A DNA stretch of 64,000 nucleotides from JAFMJV01 sp034436555 (GCA_034436555.1 DAOTUU010000035.1:1-64000); one strand, 5' to 3'; positions 25,015-33,596 are shown, counted from the stretch's first letter. The notes: generated by a model not told the origin, from the letters alone. Numbers and translations: made by a program.

Positions 25015-26211
25015 ATGACGACGTACGACCGGGGCGCCGTGTTCACATACACCGGCGGCCCGGTGATGGTGACCGAGCGCACCCGGCAGGGCCTGGGCGA
25101 CCCGGTGCTGTTCGAGTACGACCCGGCCTACCTGGCGCGCTTCCGGGACGTGGAGCGGATGGTCGGCCAGGTCTTCGAGACGACCGGCGACGTGGTGCTC
25201 ATGATGGGTGAGGCCATCCTGGGCCTGGAGGCGGCCATCCGCGGCCTGACCCAGCCCGGCATGACCTGTCTGAACCTCGTGTCCGGCATCTTCGGCCACT
25301 GGTTCGGGCAGTGGCTGCGGGACCTGGGCGCCTCGGTCATCGAGGTCGCGGTGCCCTGGAACGAGGCGATCGACCCGGCCGCGGTGGAGCGCGCGCTCGC
25401 CGACCATCCGGAGGTCGGCCTGGTCACCGTCGTCCAGTCGGAGACCCCGTCGGGCTCCATCAACCCGCTCGCGGAGATCGGACCCATCGTGCGGCGCTCC
25501 GGCGCGCTGCTCGTCGCGGATGCCGTGTCGTCGTTCGCGGGCATCCCGGTGCGCCACGACGCCTGGGGCCTGGACATCACCGTGGGCGGGCCCCAGAAGT
25601 GCCTGGGGGCGCCGCCCGGCATCGCGTTCGTGGCCGTGAGCGACCGGGCGTGGTCGGCCCTGCGCGCCAACCCGCGGGCGCCGCGCGGTTCGTACCTCTC
25701 GCTGCTGGACTGGAAGGACCGCTGGATCGACGGCGGCCGGGTGCGCTTCCCGCAGGTCACGTCCGTGTCTGAGATCAACGGCCTGCACGCGGCGCTCGAG
25801 GAGCTGCTCGAGGGTGGCCTGGACGCGTCCTTCGCGCTGCACGCGCGAGCCAGGGATGCCTGCCGCGCCGGCGTCCGGGCGATGGGCCTGGACCTCTGGG
25901 TCACCGACGAGCGGGCGGCCTCCCACTGTGTCACCGCGGTGCGGACCCCGGACGGCATCTCCAATCTCGCGCTCATCGACCACATCCGGGCGAGGTACGG
26001 CGTGATGCTCTCCGACGGCGAGCACGGCGACCTCACCGAGCGGGTCATCCGCATCGGCCATGGAGGCCAGGCCGCGCGGTCGCTGCACCCCATCGTCGGA
26101 CTCGCCGCCCTGGGCCGGGGTCTGCGCGACCTGGGCGTCCCGGTGGCGGTCGGCGCCGGACTGGACGCGGCACTGGAGGTGCTGGGAAAGGAGGATGGAA
26201 CAGGAGCCTGA
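25015..26211 (+). CDS. Pyridoxamine-pyruvate aminotransferase-like enzyme, copy 1
   Basis: This is a 398-residue class V (fold type I) aminotransferase. The Schiff-base lysine is Lys195 in GGPQKCLGAPPG. Segments shared with pyridoxamine-pyruvate aminotransferase are FTYTGGPVMV, VLFEYDPAYLARFRDVE, MMGEAILGLEAA, NLVSGIFG and SETPSGSINP. The enzyme would move the amino group of pyridoxamine to pyruvate, giving pyridoxal and alanine, and so feed the dehydrogenase encoded upstream. The related ureidoglycine-glyoxylate aminotransferase is the main alternative, but no allantoin pathway is nearby. Two more paralogues lie at 27339-28520 and 32377-33549. The ATG at 25015 is 10 bases after the VOC stop. 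Confidence 0.82.
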   Translation: MTTYDRGAVFTYTGGPVMVTERTRQGLGDPVLFEYDPAYLARFRDVERMVGQVFETTGDVVLMMGEAILGLEAAIRGLTQPGMTCLNLVSGIFGHWFGQWLRDLGASVIEVAVPWNEAIDPAAVERALADHPEVGLVTVVQSETPSGSINPLAEIGPIVRRSGALLVADAVSSFAGIPVRHDAWGLDITVGGPQKCLGAPPGIAFVAVSDRAWSALRANPRAPRGSYLSLLDWKDRWIDGGRVRFPQVTSVSEINGLHAALEELLEGGLDASFALHARARDACRAGVRAMGLDLWVTDERAASHCVTAVRTPDGISNLALIDHIRARYGVMLSDGEHGDLTERVIRIGHGGQAARSLHPIVGLAALGRGLRDLGVPVAVGAGLDAALEVLGKEDGTGA

Positions 26212-26251
26212 GGTCATCCGACACATCGCCCGCAGACACAGGAGGCACAAC

Positions 26252-27241
26252 GTGCGCCGTACCGCCATCGCCCTCGCCGCATCCACCGTCCTGCTGATGA
26301 CATCCGTCGCCGGGGTCACCGCCGCCGAGGGGGACGATCCCCTGCCGTCCTGGAACGACGGCGCGATCAAGGACCGCATCATCGCGTTCGTCGACGCGGT
26401 CACCACCCCCGACAGCCCGGACTTCGTGCCGGTCGCGGAGCGCATCGCCGCCTTCGACATCGACGGCACCCTCTGGGCGGAGCGCCCGTTCTACAACGAC
26501 GCGCTGTTCGCCGCCGACCGCGTGAAGGCGCTCGCCGCGGACAACCCGGAGTGGGCCGACCAGCTGCCCTTCGCACCGATCGTGGCGGGCGATTACGACG
26601 TGGTCAACCACATCGCCGCGGTCGACTTCATCCGCCTCATGAACGCGGCCTACGGCGACGCCACCGACCCCGAGTGGGAGAAGGTCGTGGAGGACTGGTT
26701 CACCACCACCACCAACGAGACGCTCGGGCGGACCATCGCCACCACGACCTACCAGCCGATGATGGAGCTGCTGGACTACCTGCGCGCCAACGAGTTCACC
26801 CCCTACCTGGTGACCGCGGCCGAGGAGCAGTTCATCCGCTCGGTGTCCGACGAGATCTTCAACATCCCTCGCGAGCAGGTCATCGGCAACGAGATGGAGC
26901 GGGTCGTGACCACCAACGAGGACGGCTCGCTGACCGTCACCCGCGTGCCGGTGACCGCGATCGCCAACGAGCGCGAGAACAAGGTGCTCCAGATCTTCTC
27001 GGCCACCGGGCGCAAGCCGATCCTCGTCGCGGGCAACTCGGACGGCGACTACTGGATGATGAAGTGGGCCACCTCGGACGACGACCCGGGGCTGTCGATC
27101 CTGGTCGTCCATGACGATGCGGACCGGGAGTTCGACTACCAGCGCCTGCCCACCCTGGGCGGTGCGGCGCTGGAGTCCGATCCCGAGTGGCTGGGCGTGT
27201 CCATGAAGGACGCCTGGTCCACGGTGTTCGCGCAGGAGTAG
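26252..27241 (+). CDS. Secreted HAD-superfamily phosphatase
   Basis: This 329-residue exported phosphatase has a signal peptide (basic VRRTA, a hydrophobic core, cleavage near VTAAEGDD). HAD motif I is AAFDIDGTLWAE, with nucleophile Asp69 and Asp71. A late acidic motif GNSDGDYWMM supplies the magnesium site. The length and long cap region fit the secreted acid-phosphatase-like HAD group. The GTG at 26252 has AGGAGG six bases upstream. Lying between two pyridoxamine aminotransferase genes, it may remove phosphate from pyridoxal or pyridoxamine 5'-phosphate outside the cell, since the phosphate forms are not normally imported. The substrate is inference; the family and export are clear. Confidence 0.85.
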   Translation: MRRTAIALAASTVLLMTSVAGVTAAEGDDPLPSWNDGAIKDRIIAFVDAVTTPDSPDFVPVAERIAAFDIDGTLWAERPFYNDALFAADRVKALAADNPEWADQLPFAPIVAGDYDVVNHIAAVDFIRLMNAAYGDATDPEWEKVVEDWFTTTTNETLGRTIATTTYQPMMELLDYLRANEFTPYLVTAAEEQFIRSVSDEIFNIPREQVIGNEMERVVTTNEDGSLTVTRVPVTAIANERENKVLQIFSATGRKPILVAGNSDGDYWMMKWATSDDDPGLSILVVHDDADREFDYQRLPTLGGAALESDPEWLGVSMKDAWSTVFAQE

Positions 27242-27252
27242 CACCTTCCCCC

Positions 27253-27289
27253 GGGCGAGGCTTCGCGCTCCTCCCGCGAGCCCTCGCCC
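27253..27289 (+). terminator. Long GC-rich hairpin between two operon genes
   Basis: GGGCGAGGCTTCGCG and CGCGAGCCCTCGCCC pair over 15 bases with a two-base mismatch and a seven-base loop. No T-run follows, so it may be a partial terminator or an mRNA stabiliser rather than a full stop. Confidence 0.4.
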
Positions 27290-27338
27290 TCCCCTCCTCC
27301 CGGAGGCCACCGTCCACGACGGACAGGAGACCCGGCCC

Positions 27339-28520
27339 ATGAGCATCGACGACGGCGCCACCTTCACGTTCACGGGAGGACCGGCCGCCGTGTCCACCCG
27401 CACGCAGCAGGGCCTGGGGCGCCCGGTGCTGTTCGAGTACGACCCGGCCTACCTGGAGCGCTTCCGATCGGTCGAGCGACGGGTGGCGCAGACGTTCGAG
27501 ACCGAAGGCGACGTCGTGATCATGATGGGCGAGGCCATCCTGGGCCTGGAGGCGGCGGCCAAGGGCCTGACCCGGCCCGGCACCAAGGCGCTCAACCTGG
27601 TGTCGGGCATCTTCGGAAAGTGGTTCGGTGACTGGCTGCGCGACCTGGGCGCGGAGGTGACCGAGATCGAGGTGCCCTGGAACGCGGCGATCGATCCGGC
27701 CGCGGTGGAACGCGCCCTCGCCGCCCAGCCGGACACGGGGCTCGTGGCGGTGGTCCACTCCGAGACGCCGTCGGGGTCCCTCAACCCGCTCGCGGAGATC
27801 GGGCCCATCGTGCGGCGCGCCGGTGCGCTGCTCATCACGGACGCGGTGTCGGCGTTCGCGGGCACGCCCGTCCGCCAGGATGCGTGGGGCCTGGACGTCA
27901 CCGTGGGCGGCCCCCAGAAGTGCCTCGGCGGACCGCCAGGGCTGGCGTTCGTGGCGGTCAGCGACCGGGCGTGGGCGGCGATGCGCGACAACCCGTCGGC
28001 ACCCCGCGGCTCGTACCTCTCGCTCCTCGATTGGAAGGACCGCTGGATCGACGACGGCCGCCGGAAGTTCCCCCACACCACGTCCGTCGCGGACATCAAC
28101 GGCACGGACGCGGCGCTCGACCAGCTGTTCGAGACGGGCCTCGACGCCGCCTTCGCCCAGCACCGCCGGGCGGCGGATGCGTGCCGCGCCGGCATCCGCG
28201 CCATGGGCCTGGAGCTGTGGGTCCAGGACGAGGCGGCCGCCTCGCACTGCGTCACCGCGGTCACCGCGCCCGATGGCGTGGATAACGCGGCGGTCATCGC
28301 CCACATCCGCGCCCGGTACGGCGTGATGCTCTCGGACGGGGAGCACGGGGACATGACCACCCGGGTGTTCCGCCTGGGTCACATGGGTCCGGCGTCTACC
28401 TCGCTCCACCCCGTGGTCGCGCTCGCGGCGCTCGGCCGCGGCCTGCGCGACCACGGGGTCCGCGCGGACATCGGCGCCGGTCTGGACGCCGCCCTCGAGG
28501 TCCTCGGGGAGCGGCCATGA
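27339..28520 (+). CDS. Pyridoxamine-pyruvate aminotransferase-like enzyme, copy 2
   Basis: This 393-residue class V aminotransferase is very similar to the copy at 25015-26211. Lys194 in GGPQKCLGGPPG is the expected PLP lysine, and FTFTGGPAAV, VLFEYDPAYLERFRSVE and SETPSGSLNP recur. The ATG at 27339 is preceded by a GGACAGGAG-type site. Its stop overlaps the alcohol dehydrogenase start as ATGA. Two near-neighbour copies suggest a recent tandem duplication around the inserted phosphatase gene, with possible division of amino donors or acceptors (pyridoxamine, alanine, other amines). The activity assignment carries the same caution as copy 1. Confidence 0.82.
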   Translation: MSIDDGATFTFTGGPAAVSTRTQQGLGRPVLFEYDPAYLERFRSVERRVAQTFETEGDVVIMMGEAILGLEAAAKGLTRPGTKALNLVSGIFGKWFGDWLRDLGAEVTEIEVPWNAAIDPAAVERALAAQPDTGLVAVVHSETPSGSLNPLAEIGPIVRRAGALLITDAVSAFAGTPVRQDAWGLDVTVGGPQKCLGGPPGLAFVAVSDRAWAAMRDNPSAPRGSYLSLLDWKDRWIDDGRRKFPHTTSVADINGTDAALDQLFETGLDAAFAQHRRAADACRAGIRAMGLELWVQDEAAASHCVTAVTAPDGVDNAAVIAHIRARYGVMLSDGEHGDMTTRVFRLGHMGPASTSLHPVVALAALGRGLRDHGVRADIGAGLDAALEVLGERP

Positions 28521-29548
28521 GGGCGGTCGCGGCCTTCGGGCCGGAGGATGTCCGGCTCATCGACGCCCCCGACCCGGCGGTCGAGGCACCCACGGACGCG
28601 ATCGTCCGGGTGACCGCGACGGCGCTGTGCGGCGCGGACCTGTTCCCCTACCACGGCCATGTGCCGGGGTTCCTGCCGGGCACCATCCTGGGCCACGAGT
28701 TCACCGGGGTCGTGGAGTCCGTCGGGGCGGCCGTCGGGGCCGTGCGTCCTGGCGACCGGGTCGTGTCCAACTCCACGATCTCCTGCGGCGCGTGCACCGC
28801 GTGTCGCGCCGGACGATCCTCGCAGTGCCCGGACCGGGCGCTGTTCGGCTACTCCGGCGTGTACCGCCAGCTCCACGGCGGCCAGGCGGAGCGGGTTCGC
28901 GTGCCCATGGCCGACCGCGCTCTCAAGGCCATCCCGGATTGGGTGACCGAGGAGCAGGCGGTGTTCGTGGCGGACATGCTGCCCACGGGCTGGTCCGGCG
29001 TCCGCCGGGCGGACCTGACGCTGGGTGACGTGGCTGTGGTCGTGGGCTGCGGCACGGTGGGCCTGATGGCCATCCTGTTCGCGGCACGCGTCGCGCGGAC
29101 GGTCATCGCCGTGGACGGCATCCCCGATCGACGCGCCCTCGCCGAGCGGTTCGGGGCGCGGGCCGTCGCGCCGGACCAGGCAGCGGCGGTCATCGCCGAT
29201 GCGACCGGCGGCCTTGGCGCGGACGGCGTCATCGAGGCGGCCGGCTCCCCGGGCGCGCTCCAGGCGGCCATCGGGCTCGTGCGCGGCCAGGGCACCGTGT
29301 CGGTGATCGGCGCCCATTTCGAGCCGGACTTCCCGCTCGACATGGGGCGCATGTTCGAGCGGGAGCTGACGCTCCGGGTCACCTGGGGCCACGGTCTGGA
29401 CGACCGGGACCGCATCCTCGAGATGCTCGCCGCGGGCATCATCGACCCCACCCCGGCGATCACCCACCGCTTCCCACTGACGGACGCCGCGGAGGCCTAC
29501 CGGGTGTTCGACGCCCGCGAGGCGGTCAAGGTGCTGCTCGTACCGTAG
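28517..29548 (+). CDS. Zinc-dependent medium-chain alcohol dehydrogenase
   Basis: This is a 343-residue MDR-family alcohol dehydrogenase. Catalytic zinc ligands are Cys38 and His60 (ALCGAD, GHEFTG), with structural zinc ligands Cys90, Cys93, Cys96 and Cys104. The Rossmann motif is VVVGCGTVGLM. The family oxidises primary and secondary alcohols with NAD(P). As the last clear gene of the B6-type operon it is a candidate for oxidising a hydroxymethyl group: pyridoxine to pyridoxal, or 4-pyridoxate to its 5-formyl derivative. Those steps use FAD oxidoreductases in M. loti, and no such gene is seen here. This assignment is inference from the pathway gap. Confidence 0.88.
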   Translation: MRAVAAFGPEDVRLIDAPDPAVEAPTDAIVRVTATALCGADLFPYHGHVPGFLPGTILGHEFTGVVESVGAAVGAVRPGDRVVSNSTISCGACTACRAGRSSQCPDRALFGYSGVYRQLHGGQAERVRVPMADRALKAIPDWVTEEQAVFVADMLPTGWSGVRRADLTLGDVAVVVGCGTVGLMAILFAARVARTVIAVDGIPDRRALAERFGARAVAPDQAAAVIADATGGLGADGVIEAAGSPGALQAAIGLVRGQGTVSVIGAHFEPDFPLDMGRMFERELTLRVTWGHGLDDRDRILEMLAAGIIDPTPAITHRFPLTDAAEAYRVFDAREAVKVLLVP

Positions 29549-29642
29549 CCGGCGGCCCGGGGTCGGGCGGTGTCATGGTCGGGCACCCGCTGTGAGACCC
29601 GGACGGATCCAGCGTCGTGCCGCGGGCCACGAGGTTTCGACC

Positions 29643-29852
29643 ATGATCCGCCGACCCGACCTGGTGCAGGCGCTGGAGGACCGGTTCGCGATCGACCACC
29701 CCCTCTCCGTGCAGGAGGCGATGCGCGTGTACGAGGAGATGTGGGCCCACGCGAGCGCGATCGGCGCCCTCCCCGGCCCGGATCCCTGGGCCGGCGTCGA
29801 GGACGACGTCCGACTCGCGCGCATCCTGGCCTCGTGTTCGCCCGACTCCTAG
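29643..29852 (+). CDS. Small conserved hypothetical protein, 69 residues
   Basis: This is a short acidic, helical, soluble protein starting IRRPDLVQALEDRFAIDHP and containing MRVYEEMWAHA and DVRLARILAS. I have an impression of similar small proteins of unknown function in other bacteria, but cannot name a family. I use the ATG at 29643; an in-frame start exists upstream (29592) but gives an unconvincing N-terminus. It lies about 95 bases after the alcohol dehydrogenase, at the convergent end of the two operons, and may be the last gene of the plus-strand operon. Confidence 0.55.
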   Translation: MIRRPDLVQALEDRFAIDHPLSVQEAMRVYEEMWAHASAIGALPGPDPWAGVEDDVRLARILASCSPDS

Positions 29853-29889
29853 CCCAGCGTGCAACGGCGCAGGGTTGAACCCGCTGGGC
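29852..29889. terminator. Hairpin between convergent operons
   Basis: GCCCAGCG and CGCTGGGC form a perfect 8-bp stem around a 22-base loop, between the two facing operons. It lacks a T-tract, so terminator function is tentative and could serve either strand. Confidence 0.3.
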
Positions 29890-29919
29890 GGGTCTCGGTC
29901 AGACGGGGACGGACCAGGC

Positions 29920-30354
29920 TCAGCGCCGGCGCGACGCGACCACCACGCCGGCCGCCGTCCCTGCCGCCACCGCCGCCGCCAGGGGCGTCAGCGCCCAGGC
30001 CAGCAGCGCAAGGTCGGATGCGTCCGGGATGGCCCCCCAGTGCCCACCCGCGTCGAAGAACAGCCGCTCGCTGACGGTCGGCCCGGGCAGCAGCGCGTAG
30101 CGCACCGTCGCCCGGTGGCCGTAGCCGTCGGGGAACGCGGGGCCGGGCGCCACGGCCGCCTCGGTGATCAGCGGGTGGATGCGCGGCATGCCCCGGCGGA
30201 GCCCCGCATCGGCGGTCTCCGCGCACACGTCCGGGGGGACGGCCGGGTCGCAGGTCACCCGCAGGGGAGACGCCGCGGCGGCCAGCGCCAGCCACGCGCC
30301 GCCGATGAGCAGGCCGACCAGCCCGCCCGTCGCGACCCAGCCGCCACCGCGCAC
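29920..30354 (-). CDS. Small membrane protein of unknown function
   Basis: This 144-residue protein has two hydrophobic segments: an N-terminal one (LVGLLIGGAWLALAAAA) and a C-terminal one (ALLAWALTPLAAAVAAGTAAG) followed by a basic tail. The loop of roughly 75 residues between them holds two cysteines and is probably extracytoplasmic. The start is the GTG at 30354, one base after the stop of the M20 gene, so it is translationally coupled and the last gene of the minus-strand B6-type operon. I do not recognise a family. It may be an operon-specific membrane partner or a passenger gene. Confidence 0.6.
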   Translation of the reverse strand: MRGGGWVATGGLVGLLIGGAWLALAAAASPLRVTCDPAVPPDVCAETADAGLRRGMPRIHPLITEAAVAPGPAFPDGYGHRATVRYALLPGPTVSERLFFDAGGHWGAIPDASDLALLAWALTPLAAAVAAGTAAGVVVASRRR

Positions 30355-30355
30355 C

Positions 30356-31480
30356 TCAGTGGGGCGCCGTCAGCCGCTCGGTGGCGAGGGCCAGCACGGT
30401 CGCCGTGTCCACCGCGGCCGCGAGTCCGGCGGGCGAGGCGAACTGGTCGTACCCTTCGGTGGTGTGGAACGCCCAGCCGCCGGGGCGGCCGACGCCCACG
30501 AGGGCCGCGGGCACCACCCGCGTCACATCCCCGAAGTCCGCCGCGAAGGGCAGCGGCGTGGGCGGCTCCACGTACGTCCGGCCCGCCGCCCGGTGCGCCT
30601 CGGCCACCACGGCGCGGACGCCATCGTCGGGTGCGATGCCGGGCACCGGGATCCCGGCCTCCCAGTCGGCGGGCACCGCGCTCCGCAGCCACGTCACCAG
30701 CTGCATCAGCGCGCCCTCGGTGGGCGCCCACAGCAGGAACCGGGCCAGGAGGCCCACCCCGGTCCGATCCTCCACGTCCCCGTCGAACCGGAGCGTCTCC
30801 AGCATCAGCCGCGTGCCGGGCACCTCGATGGCCGCCTCGGCGGCGGCCACCAGGGCGCGCAGCTCCGGGCGTGGCGCCGTGTCCGAAAGGTCCCGCAGCC
30901 CGTGCACCCGGGCGGTGTCGCGACGCATCCACGCCGACTCCCGCCACGCGGTGTCGAGGAACTCGGGGTGCGCGTACAGCGCCACGTCGATGCCCCGCCA
31001 CGCGCCGGCGCGCGCCGAGAGCGCCTTGCCGCCACCGCGCGCCACGGTCCCCGGGGAGTGGATCTCGTCCGCGGGGCAGCCCATGACCACCACCGAGCCG
31101 CGCAGCGCGGCTCGGTCCGCAGCGAGCGCCGCCACCGCGCCCACCACGGCCGCGCTGTTGGGGCCGTGTCCGCAGGAGTGGATGGGCACGATGGTGTCCG
31201 GCTCCGGGACCGACGGGACCGCGTCATAGTTGGCGACGATGCCCACGGTCCGGCCCGGCAGGTCGCCGCGCAGCGTGGCCCGGAACGCGGTCTCCATGCC
31301 CGCGATGCCCGTCTCCACCACGCAGCCGAGCTCCCCCAGCGTGCGACCCAGGAAGGCCGCGGTCCGGTGCTCCGCGTGGGCCAGCTCGGGCGTCGCATGG
31401 ACCCCCTCGATCACGCGCCGCAGCAGCTCGGTCCGGGCGGCGACTCCCTCCCGGAGGGACGCGTCCCGCCGATCGTCCAT
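30356..31480 (-). CDS. M20-family amidohydrolase
   Basis: This is a 374-residue metal-dependent amidohydrolase of the M20D type (hippurate or aminobenzoyl-glutamate hydrolase-like). Visible motifs are GVHATPELAHAEHRTAAFL near the N-terminus, HSCGHGPNSA for the metal-site Cys/His pair, and a late segment FAADFGDVTRV. Members cleave N-acyl amides. In this operon it is a candidate for hydrolysing an N-acetyl or amide intermediate released after pyridine ring opening, by analogy to the 2-(acetamidomethylene)succinate hydrolase step. That role is inference. The ATG at 31480 is 12 bases after the stop of the FAD subunit gene. Confidence 0.82.
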   Translation of the reverse strand: MDDRRDASLREGVAARTELLRRVIEGVHATPELAHAEHRTAAFLGRTLGELGCVVETGIAGMETAFRATLRGDLPGRTVGIVANYDAVPSVPEPDTIVPIHSCGHGPNSAAVVGAVAALAADRAALRGSVVVMGCPADEIHSPGTVARGGGKALSARAGAWRGIDVALYAHPEFLDTAWRESAWMRRDTARVHGLRDLSDTAPRPELRALVAAAEAAIEVPGTRLMLETLRFDGDVEDRTGVGLLARFLLWAPTEGALMQLVTWLRSAVPADWEAGIPVPGIAPDDGVRAVVAEAHRAAGRTYVEPPTPLPFAADFGDVTRVVPAALVGVGRPGGWAFHTTEGYDQFASPAGLAAAVDTATVLALATERLTAPH

Positions 31481-31492
31481 CGCTCCGGACCC

Positions 31493-32380
31493 TCAGGCCG
31501 CGAGCCCGGTCGCCCGGGTCCGGTCCACCGCCTGGCGGAACGCCCGACCCACCAGGACCGACACGAGGTGGGTCTTGTAGCCGGCCGATCCGTTCGCGTC
31601 CGTGTCCGGCTCCGAAGCCTCGGCCGCCGACTCGCCCGCCGCCCGCAGCACCGCGGGATCGGGATCGTCGGCGCTCATGCCCCGGAGCATCGCCTCGGCC
31701 GCGGCGGCGCGGATGGGCTGGAGGCCCACAGACCCGATGGCCACCCGGGCCTCCGCGACCACGCCGCCCACGACGCGCGCCAGCACGGACACCGTCGCGG
31801 CGGGCCGCTCATGGAACGCGAACCGGAGATGGGCCATGCCGGCGCCCGCGGGCACGGCGGGCACCTCCACGCGCACCACCAGCTCGCCCGGCTCCAGCGC
31901 CGTGGCGTAGGGGCCCAGCACGAAATCGGCGATGGGCACGCGCCGGCGCCGGTCCCCCCGGCCCAGCACGAGGGTGGCATCGGACGCCAGCAGGAACGTC
32001 GCCGGATCGGAGTGTGGGTCCGCGAACGCGAGATTGCCGCCGATGGTGCCCACGGTGCGCACCCGGATGTTGGCGACCACGCGCTCCATCTCCGCGATGA
32101 CCGGCCAGCCGGCGAGCACGATGGGCGAGCGCTCGATCGCCCGGTGGCGCACGCCGCCTCCCAGGACCAGGCAGCCGTCCTCGATCGCGATGCCCTGGAG
32201 CTCCGCCACCGGCTTGATGTCGACGAGATGTCGGAACGAGGCGAGGCCCAGCTTCATCAGCAGCAGCAGCTCCGTGCCGCCCGCGTAGATGACGGCCTCG
32301 TCCCCCAGTTCCGCGAGGGTGGCGGTCGCCTCCGCCACGCTGTGGACCCGATGCAGCTCGAGCGGCGGCAGCGCGGTCAT
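31493..32380 (-). CDS. Molybdenum hydroxylase FAD-binding (medium) subunit
   Basis: This 295-residue FAD subunit is of the CoxM/xanthine dehydrogenase B type. The FAD-binding motifs are YAGGTELLLLMK near residue 32 and the TIGGNLAFADPHSDPATFL stretch near residues 110-130. The C-terminal CO-dehydrogenase flavoprotein domain follows, with AFHERPAATVSV and GSVGLQPIRAA. It completes the trimer with the small and large subunits on the opposite strand at 19221-22015; no other large or small subunit gene is in the window. It overlaps the aminotransferase gene by four bases (ATGA). Splitting one enzyme between two operons implies that both are expressed together. Confidence 0.92.
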   Translation of the reverse strand: MTALPPLELHRVHSVAEATATLAELGDEAVIYAGGTELLLLMKLGLASFRHLVDIKPVAELQGIAIEDGCLVLGGGVRHRAIERSPIVLAGWPVIAEMERVVANIRVRTVGTIGGNLAFADPHSDPATFLLASDATLVLGRGDRRRRVPIADFVLGPYATALEPGELVVRVEVPAVPAGAGMAHLRFAFHERPAATVSVLARVVGGVVAEARVAIGSVGLQPIRAAAAEAMLRGMSADDPDPAVLRAAGESAAEASEPDTDANGSAGYKTHLVSVLVGRAFRQAVDRTRATGLAA

Positions 32381-33549
32381 GACGCGTGGCCCCCGCTCGC
32401 CGCGAGCGACGCCATCGCGGCCGCCACGCCCGCGCCGACGTCCACGCTCGCGCCCAGGTCCAGCAGCGCCCGGCCGAGCGCCGCGAGGCCCGCGACCGGC
32501 AGCATCGGCCGAGCCGCCTCGCCCATGTGCCCGATGCGGATGAGATTGCCCGCGCCCTGGCCCGCGGAGAGCGCCACGCCGTATCGCTCGAGCACATGGT
32601 CGCGCACCGCGGTGTCGGCCACCGTGTCCGGCAGCCTGATCGAGGTGACACAGTCGGCCACCAGCGCCCCCGGCCGCGCCCACACCGACAGGCCCATCGC
32701 GACGACCCCGGCCCGGATGGCCGCCGCGACGCGGGAGTGACGGGCCTGGGCGTTCGGGAGTCCCTCCTCGAGCAGCGCGTTCGCGGCCTCCAGCACGCCG
32801 TGCAGGTCCGACACGCTGGGCGTGAACGGGAAGCGGCCCTTGCCGTGCCACGTGTCGCGCCAGTCGAGCATCGACAGGAACGACCCGCGGGGTGCCGACG
32901 GGTTGGCGTCGATGGCGGCCCACGCCTGCGGGCTCACCGCCATGAGCGACATGCCTGGCGGGCCGCCGAGGCACTTCTGGGGACCCGCCACGAGCAGGTC
33001 CAGCTGCCACGCCTCCGCCTTGAGCTCGATGCCGCCCAGCGAGCTGACGCAGTCGACGATGGTCACCGCGCCGTGCCGCCGCGCGATCGGACCGATCTCG
33101 CGCACCGGGTTGAGCGTGCCCGAGGGCGTCTCCGAGTGGACCACCGAGACCATCCGGATGTCGGGATGGTCGGCCAGGTAGGCGTCCACCGCGTCGGGCG
33201 CGATCGACTCGTCGTAGGGGACCTCCAGCTCGTGGAGATCCGCGCCGATCGCGGCCAGCCAGTAGCCCATCCCCTTGCCGAACACGCCCGACACGAGGTT
33301 GAGCACCGGCATGCCCGGCGAGACCACGGACCGGGCGGCCGCCTCCAGGCCCAGCACGGCCTCCCCCTGCATCAGGATGATCTCGTGCGCGGTCGTCTCG
33401 TAGAGCGCGGCGACGGCGGCCTCCGCGGCCCGGAAGCGCTCCATGAACGCCGGGTCGTAGTGGTACAGGATCGGGCCGCCCAGCGCGGCCCGGACGCGCG
33501 CGGAGACGTCGACGGGACCGGCGGTGAGCGTCAGGTCGGCGGGTCGCAT
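32377..33549 (-). CDS. Pyridoxamine-pyruvate aminotransferase-like enzyme, copy 3
   Basis: This is a 390-residue class V aminotransferase and the most divergent of the three in the window. Lys192 in AGPQKCLGGPPG is the PLP lysine. LTLTAGPVDVSARV, ILYHYDPAFMERF and LNLVSGVFGKGMGYW agree with M. loti pyridoxamine-pyruvate aminotransferase as I recall it, perhaps better than copies 1 and 2 do in the N-terminal region. The ATG at 33549 follows AAAGGAG. It is encoded directly after the transporter permeases, a position that suits the first step after uptake of pyridoxamine. Its exact amino donor is untested. Confidence 0.84.
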   Translation of the reverse strand: MRPADLTLTAGPVDVSARVRAALGGPILYHYDPAFMERFRAAEAAVAALYETTAHEIILMQGEAVLGLEAAARSVVSPGMPVLNLVSGVFGKGMGYWLAAIGADLHELEVPYDESIAPDAVDAYLADHPDIRMVSVVHSETPSGTLNPVREIGPIARRHGAVTIVDCVSSLGGIELKAEAWQLDLLVAGPQKCLGGPPGMSLMAVSPQAWAAIDANPSAPRGSFLSMLDWRDTWHGKGRFPFTPSVSDLHGVLEAANALLEEGLPNAQARHSRVAAAIRAGVVAMGLSVWARPGALVADCVTSIRLPDTVADTAVRDHVLERYGVALSAGQGAGNLIRIGHMGEAARPMLPVAGLAALGRALLDLGASVDVGAGVAAAMASLAASGGHAS

Positions 33550-33596
33550 GGCTTGTGCTCCTTTCACCTGGGACGGCTGGACCGGACCGGTCGCCG

